Source of the DNA: Mermis nigrescens
Lineage: Eukaryota; Nematoda; Enoplea; Mermithida; Mermithidae
DNA length: 64,000 bases
Reading direction: 5' to 3'
Assembly (NCBI GenBank): GCA_036768485.1
Contig: JAVLUZ010000142.1
Coordinates: forward strand, 4,234,049 to 4,298,048
The position numbers were made by a program, and so were the translations under genes. This document shows, piece by piece, positions 22,840 to 64,000 of the stretch. Position 1 is the stretch's first letter, and the number at the start of each line of letters is the position of its first letter. The notes beneath the pieces are model-generated. The model had not been told where the DNA came from. It saw only the letters and a program-made list of their open reading frames with translations, and did not search any database.

Positions 22840-23078
22840 GAAGAACGATTCAATTAGTGCACCAAAAACTCAATAATTCAAAAATTCTAAATTTTTGCAC
22901 CCACGAAAACTAAAAAAACTCAAAAACCCATCATTTGCCAGCCCTGGGGTGCTTACACCCATCTGAATCCTTTAGCCTGGAAAACGTGGCATTCGTGTAG
23001 CAGGTACACATATGTATTAACATAGTCATATAATAGCTTACGTATGCAGTCGTTGGCATTTGAGGGAACGAAAGAAAG

Positions 23079-23153
23079 TTGCTGGCAACTGGATTTGAAA
23101 CGTGGACCTCTTGCTCTAAAGCCCAGAACCTTAACCAATCGACTAAGGCTGGT
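23079..23153 (-). repeat. tRNA-like sequence (pseudogene or SINE head)
   Basis: On the minus strand it reads an A-box-like TAGTCGATTGGTTAAGG and a B-box-like CGTTTCAAATCC with correct spacing, but the acceptor ends do not pair. It shares AGGTCCAC.GTT.C.A.TCCA with 30996-31066, so both may come from one tRNA-derived repeat family. Confidence 0.5.
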
Positions 23154-24244
23154 TCATTTTGATTATGAACGCAAGTTACTCTTAATGTTTTGCATTGCTT
23201 TACCTACTTATTAGGCTTGGGCGTAGTAATGTATATTAATGGCTGACCGAAATGTTGGTGCTAGCGTTTAAAATAAGCCTAAGTAATAGGATGCGACGAT
23301 ATTCTAATAAGTGAACTTTTGGCAAAACGTTATCTTGGTCTGCCCTTCAGATTTTCACTCGGACCCAAAAAAAACTTTTTCTAAATTGGATGTTGAGATT
23401 TTTGCTAATTCCTAGTCGAAATTAGGATAAAGAATTCAGTAGCATATTGAACTCCTTAAATATTTATTTTCTGGCGATTAATTTTAATCTAATCGATAAT
23501 TGTCAAAAATCAGCTTACTCACTAACGTATAAGCTAGAGGATAGACAAAAATCCATTTAGCCTTGCTGGAACTGTTTTGAAGTGGCTGAATTCCATATTT
23601 TATAAAATTCTTTGCTAAATGTTCAAGTTTTATCGGATTTGTTAGGTGAGAATACTTGATTAAACTTCGCTTAATAGTTGTTTGTTGTATGTAATGTAAA
23701 TGTCTGATTTTTACATATAATTTGCAATTTTATATACCTAATACAAATTATGATGAGTTAAGCGGTAATCCGGACGCGCATTAAGTAGCAAATTTTTCAG
23801 GTTATGTTTGAAAGACTCTTCTTCTCGATCGAGATTATTCAAGTCCCTCATCTTGACGGTTGATAAGTAACGTTAGGATGGGAAAGTGTATTTTTACACT
23901 ATTACGTTCTGATTATGCTTGCATGCGTCTTGGAAGATTTTTGTGTGCTGGTGATATTCATGATCCTACCCGTATTTGCGGGGTCGGGGACCGGGTCGGG
24001 CTATTTTCCCGAAATAAAAAAGTTTTATTTTTCTCGAAGGTTTCTTAAGAAAGAAAAATGAATAACGTCATCCAAACTACAAGCACTATATCCAAAATAG
24101 CGTAATAGTATTTTCTCCGCACGCCACACTTGAAGCGAATAGACCTCTTTTTTGCGCATTTCATGTCGAAAGTATGCTGTGACCCGATTGGGATACAGCG
24201 CTTGTATTTTGGACGAAGTTTAATGCGTTGAAAAGACATTTAAG

Positions 24245-24468
24245 CATACATGTAAGGGCTCAAAATCTTGGTAAGGAGTTAACGGCTATTTTAAGGGTGG
24301 GCGTAAATGACCATCGATTTTTTGCCGAAAACGGCCAAAAAACACCTAAGAAGGCTAAAAATCGCATGTTTTTCCAAAAACCAGGGGGGGTCAAAAATTT
24401 TCTAACTTCAGGACCGGGGCGATCAACTTCGGATGGGGGACCCCCTTTATCCCTCTATTACATGTATG
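24245..24468 (+). mobile_element. Family I element
   Basis: Ends CATACATGTAAGGGCTC and TTACATGTATG are inverted copies, and the core matches other family I copies. Adjacent 8-mers (CATTTAAG, CTTATAGA) do not match, so no TSD is claimed. Confidence 0.7.
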
Positions 24469-24846
24469 CTTATAGATACTCTTTTGGACAGCTTTGAGTT
24501 AATAGAGTAATAATTTTTCTTAGCTACAAAATTTTGAAATTCAAGGCCTTCAAGGAAAAGCTTTGAACTTTTCAGGAGTCGAGATGAACAATGTATTTAA
24601 TATTTCGTACATATTTTGGACGTTAAGTTTTCTGTATATGAGTCTCAAAGCAAGTTAAATTTCTTTCGATTTTTTGGAATTTTTCAACTGAAGTGAAATA
24701 TATAGTTCTTAACGAGAATCGCTCAAAAATAATGGATTTTTTAGGTAACCCCTAGTCGGTTCTCGTGATATCTTACCTCAGCAATTTTAGTTCCTCTTCG
24801 AAATAATATCCTGTATATTCATGCTTGGTCTTATGCATGCGAGCAA

Positions 24847-26093
24847 GCCCGCATTCAGGGGCGGGGCGCCCCCTCCCCGGAATGGGAAAAACTTTTGTTT
24901 CTCCTAAGGTTTTCCTGATGGGAAAAATGGAAAATTGGCGAAGTGCGTCTAAAACATGCCAAAACAGGTTTTTTAGAGTACTTTTGAGCTAGTGAACTAA
25001 AAAAAGATTTATTGTTTATGTAGTTTTGTCTTCTAAACCCCTAGAAATCGCTCAAATTTGAGTCCGATATAGAGAGCATGTCAATACGTCAATTATTTTC
25101 TCACATTGTTTCTGGCGCTGCACGCCGGATTCTTTGCTCAGCTATATTTTTTTCCTCTAGCTCACTCAAAACAGCTCAAATTTGAGTTATGACATAAAAA
25201 ACATGAAATTTTCCCGTGCTTCGCGCCGTATCTATTGCTTATACATCTTTCTTATCTTCTAGCCCGTTCAAAACTGCTCAAATTTGAGCTTGACATGCAG
25301 AATATGTCAAAATTATTCGGTACTTCGCGCCGAATTATTCATTATCTGTATCGTTTTAATGAGTAAAGCGAATGATTAAATATAAAGGCAAGAGATAAAA
25401 AATAATTCGTCGATTAAATGATGAGAAATCAGCTTAAATTATAAATTGCTGTATATATACATATATCAATATGAAATAGAGTTGGGAATTTTTGAAAATT
25501 TTTTTGAAATTTTTTCACTTCTGTATAGATCTCGCTGAGATACGCTCGAAACTGCCATTATTTTCGCTTATCTCCTAATGGCTCTCGAGACATGGCCTCA
25601 AAAATTTTTGCACCTGAACTCTATGCAATGGTGAATAAAAATTACGTAAAAAATTTCAAAAATTTCCATTTATTCCGTATACTCATATTGCACAAATCTA
25701 TCTTTATAAAACACTACACAACTGATTTTCATCATTCAATCGACGAATATTTTTCCAACTTCTGCTTTGTAGTTGATCTACGTTATTTACAAAGAGAAGC
25801 AATAGAAAAAATGAATAATTCGGTGCGAAGCGCTGAAAAAATTGTTATGTTCCACATGTCTAACTCAAATTTGAGCGGTTTTGAGCGGGCTAGAAGCCAA
25901 AAGCTATAGATAAACGATAAATCCGGCGAGAAAATTTGAGTTTACTAGCTGAAAAGTACGCTAAAAATCTGTTTTGGTGGTGTTTTACACCTGTGAGGAT
26001 TTTCCATTTTTTCCTTTGGAGGACCCTTGCGCTTGCTTCAAAAATCATTTTTCTCCCCGGGGGCCGCCCCTCCCGCCCCCTAAATACGAGCCT
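24847..26093. mobile_element. Family K-like element with CTCAAATTTGAGC repeats
   Basis: Inverted ends GCAAGCCCGCATTCAGGGG (24847) and, inverted, GCAGGCTCGTATTTAGGG (26093). Inside, the palindrome-like CTCAAATTTGAGC recurs next to hairpins of the GGCGCTTCGCGCC type (25106, 25218, 25321, 25820). No TSD found. The 105-codon frame at 25592 is part of this repeat. Confidence 0.65.
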
Positions 26094-26187
26094 GCTACCT
26101 TGGGTCCTATCTTGAACGTCTGACAGTCAGCTGTAGAAAAATGTTTATTCGCATCGCAACCAGATAATTGCTTATGTTTGCCTACTG

Positions 26188-26565
26188 AACATGCATGATC
26201 TTGTGGAAGGGGGTTCCTCAGGAAAATTGCCACCCCCTTAGAAATTCTTTCACCCCGTAGACTTCGCGATTTTTCTAATTTTTCCAAAAATTTCCTAAAA
26301 ATTCATGGAAAAGGTGTTTTTCGAGCGTTTTAGCTGTCTATTTCCCCAAAAGTGTCAAGTTTTTCGGCGCTTCGCGCCATTTACTCATGTTTTGACTTTA
26401 TTTTGTTCAATTTGTTCGACTTTTGGATTTTTTCAAAATTGTTTATGTTTTTATGCTCTAGAAAGGTAGAGCATAAAACGATGTTTTTCACTCAGAATCA
26501 CCATTTTTGGGTCCACAAAGGCACTTTAATATTTCACTTCCCTCCCCCAGAATTCTCTTGCTGTG
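26188..26565 (-). mobile_element. Family J repeat, inverse
   Basis: Begins CATGCATGATCTTG and ends CCCAGAATTCTCTTGCTGTGC; contains GGCGCTTCGCGCC at 26366 and the TCTAGAAAGGTAGAGCATAA word. Confidence 0.65.
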
Positions 26566-26599
26566 CACGTCTGCTACTGAAGTATTCTATTTTTTATAA

Positions 26600-27765
26600 C
26601 GCGTACTGAATAGTGAACGTACCTACGTACTCGTACTTGATATCAGTTCGGATAGTTCGCTTGATCAAAAGTAGCGCATCGTTTAGCTTCCGTGAAAAAC
26701 ATTCTTTCGACTAGGTATTTGTCATCAATCACGGTTCAAGCTTCGTCATGCAACCCAGATAATACACAACGCTTTTGGAAGCAATTACCACGATTTTATT
26801 GTCAACAAATATTTCTTTTATTTGTATGTATATGTTTGTTGCAATGCTTCATTTTTCACTACGTTTTTCCGGCAGCTTCTTTACGCTAAATTTCTCCTTA
26901 CAATTATATTGCTAAGCATATATTGGCATTCCGCTCTTTTTTCGCCTAACTATCAGACCCGAATAACCCGTCACGCGGTGCCTCATTTGTCGCCTTTTGC
27001 TTCGTGTAAATAGAGAAACGTATGTAAACAATCTGTCCGTATTATATTGTCCGGCATATAAACATGAAATATTTTGTCGGCGTTTCCGTCTATTTTTAAT
27101 TGGATGGGCAGTAATGCATACATGTAACAAAAAAATTTCTTTTTGCGATACCTAATGATAGGTACGGTGTATAATTTGCCTCGGACGAATTATGCCATAC
27201 ATTGACAAAAAATCGCTAGCAACGTATTTTTCCGTAATCTCGCCAACTTTGGTAGAACAAGCTAGCGATTATGATTATCGTTGCTCATTCAGTCAAAAAA
27301 CGTTCTGCATAGTACATTCTAGGTTTATATTTCGCCATTAGTCTGATAAAAACAATCGGCGAGGCCTCTTTATAATCTAGGTAAATTTATCCGACGCATA
27401 GTACGTCCTGCTTTTCATCCAAGTCAGTCGTTTTGCCGATTGTTGTAGCTGAAATCATTCAACTGCCCTAAAGCCCTCGAAATCAATTTGTCACGTTGAA
27501 GCGCCTATTATAAGATTTGTATTCTTGCTTGTTGATTCTTTAATCTCTCGTATCAATACTCAATAATTGTAATACTCGATATTTTTCAATATATTTATAT
27601 TCCTCTATGCCGTTTTACCATTTATACCCATAAAAAACACATTCGTTCGTCGGAGTAGTAAGCCGCATCTGCATAAAAACACTTTTACTTACTCGCGCAG
27701 TACGTTCGTATTATTCCGTTGAAGGAGAAGGATCAATATTTTATCCGATTGTGCTTATTAAATAA
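26600..27765 (+). other. Repeat-poor stretch upstream of the LIM gene; possible promoter/5' UTR
   Basis: In contrast to most of the window, no family A-M element was found here. It directly precedes the candidate first exon at 27766. No promoter motif could be assigned with confidence. Confidence 0.35.

Positions 27766-64000
<36,235 letters not shown>

Noticed and set aside
25592..25909. 105-codon frame beginning MASKIFAPEL
   Set aside because: It lies within the family K-like repeat, spans the hairpin and CTCAAATTTGAGC words, and has no splice or homology support.

Overview
The window reads as nuclear DNA of an invertebrate animal, probably an ecdysozoan; the species cannot be fixed. It is AT-rich, both genes are split into short exons by long introns with GT...AG borders, and most of the rest is DNA-transposon debris. 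Almost none of the long open frames are genes. The coding sequence is in short exons that had to be traced by splice phase and by similarity to known families.

Two genes lie head to tail on the + strand. (1) 3868-17189 is the 3' part of the large dynactin subunit p150Glued (DCTN1): six exons, 297 residues, phases closed throughout, ending in a stop. The CAP-Gly N-terminus lies upstream of the window. (2) 27766 to beyond 64000 is an actin-binding LIM protein of the abLIM/UNC-115 family. It has 19 proposed exons joining in phase over 707 codons: an unfamiliar N-terminal segment, four LIM domains, the conserved Pro-rich/acidic linker, and the first residues of a villin headpiece cut by the window end. 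Both products act on the cytoskeleton (dynein/dynactin on microtubules; LIM/headpiece on actin), but nothing shows that they are co-regulated.

Around the exons are many non-autonomous transposons. Element ends and target-site duplications (TSDs) can be read directly for more than twenty insertions. Most have 8-bp TSDs and CAG/CA-type ends as in hAT elements; one TA-flanked element has pogo/Tigger-like ends and one has mariner-like ends. I use working family names A-M. Notable structures are a five-level nest in a dynactin intron (13013-15583), a group of GC-rich-ended elements with subterminal hexamer arrays (748-3320, 13239-15551, 34213-35279), a 2-kb inverted pair around the 3' half of dynactin (5140-7250 and 18760-20905), a 1.7-kb direct pair (1080-2780 and 59910-62230) that supplies an empty site for one insertion, and a GGCGCTTCGCGCC hairpin seen in several otherwise different families.

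Two junctions of the LIM gene lack a normal splice border where homology places them (39254/40049 and 63878/63947). They are the points where the gene may be damaged, mis-assembled or unusually spliced. No rRNA, CRISPR, operon or prokaryotic feature was seen.
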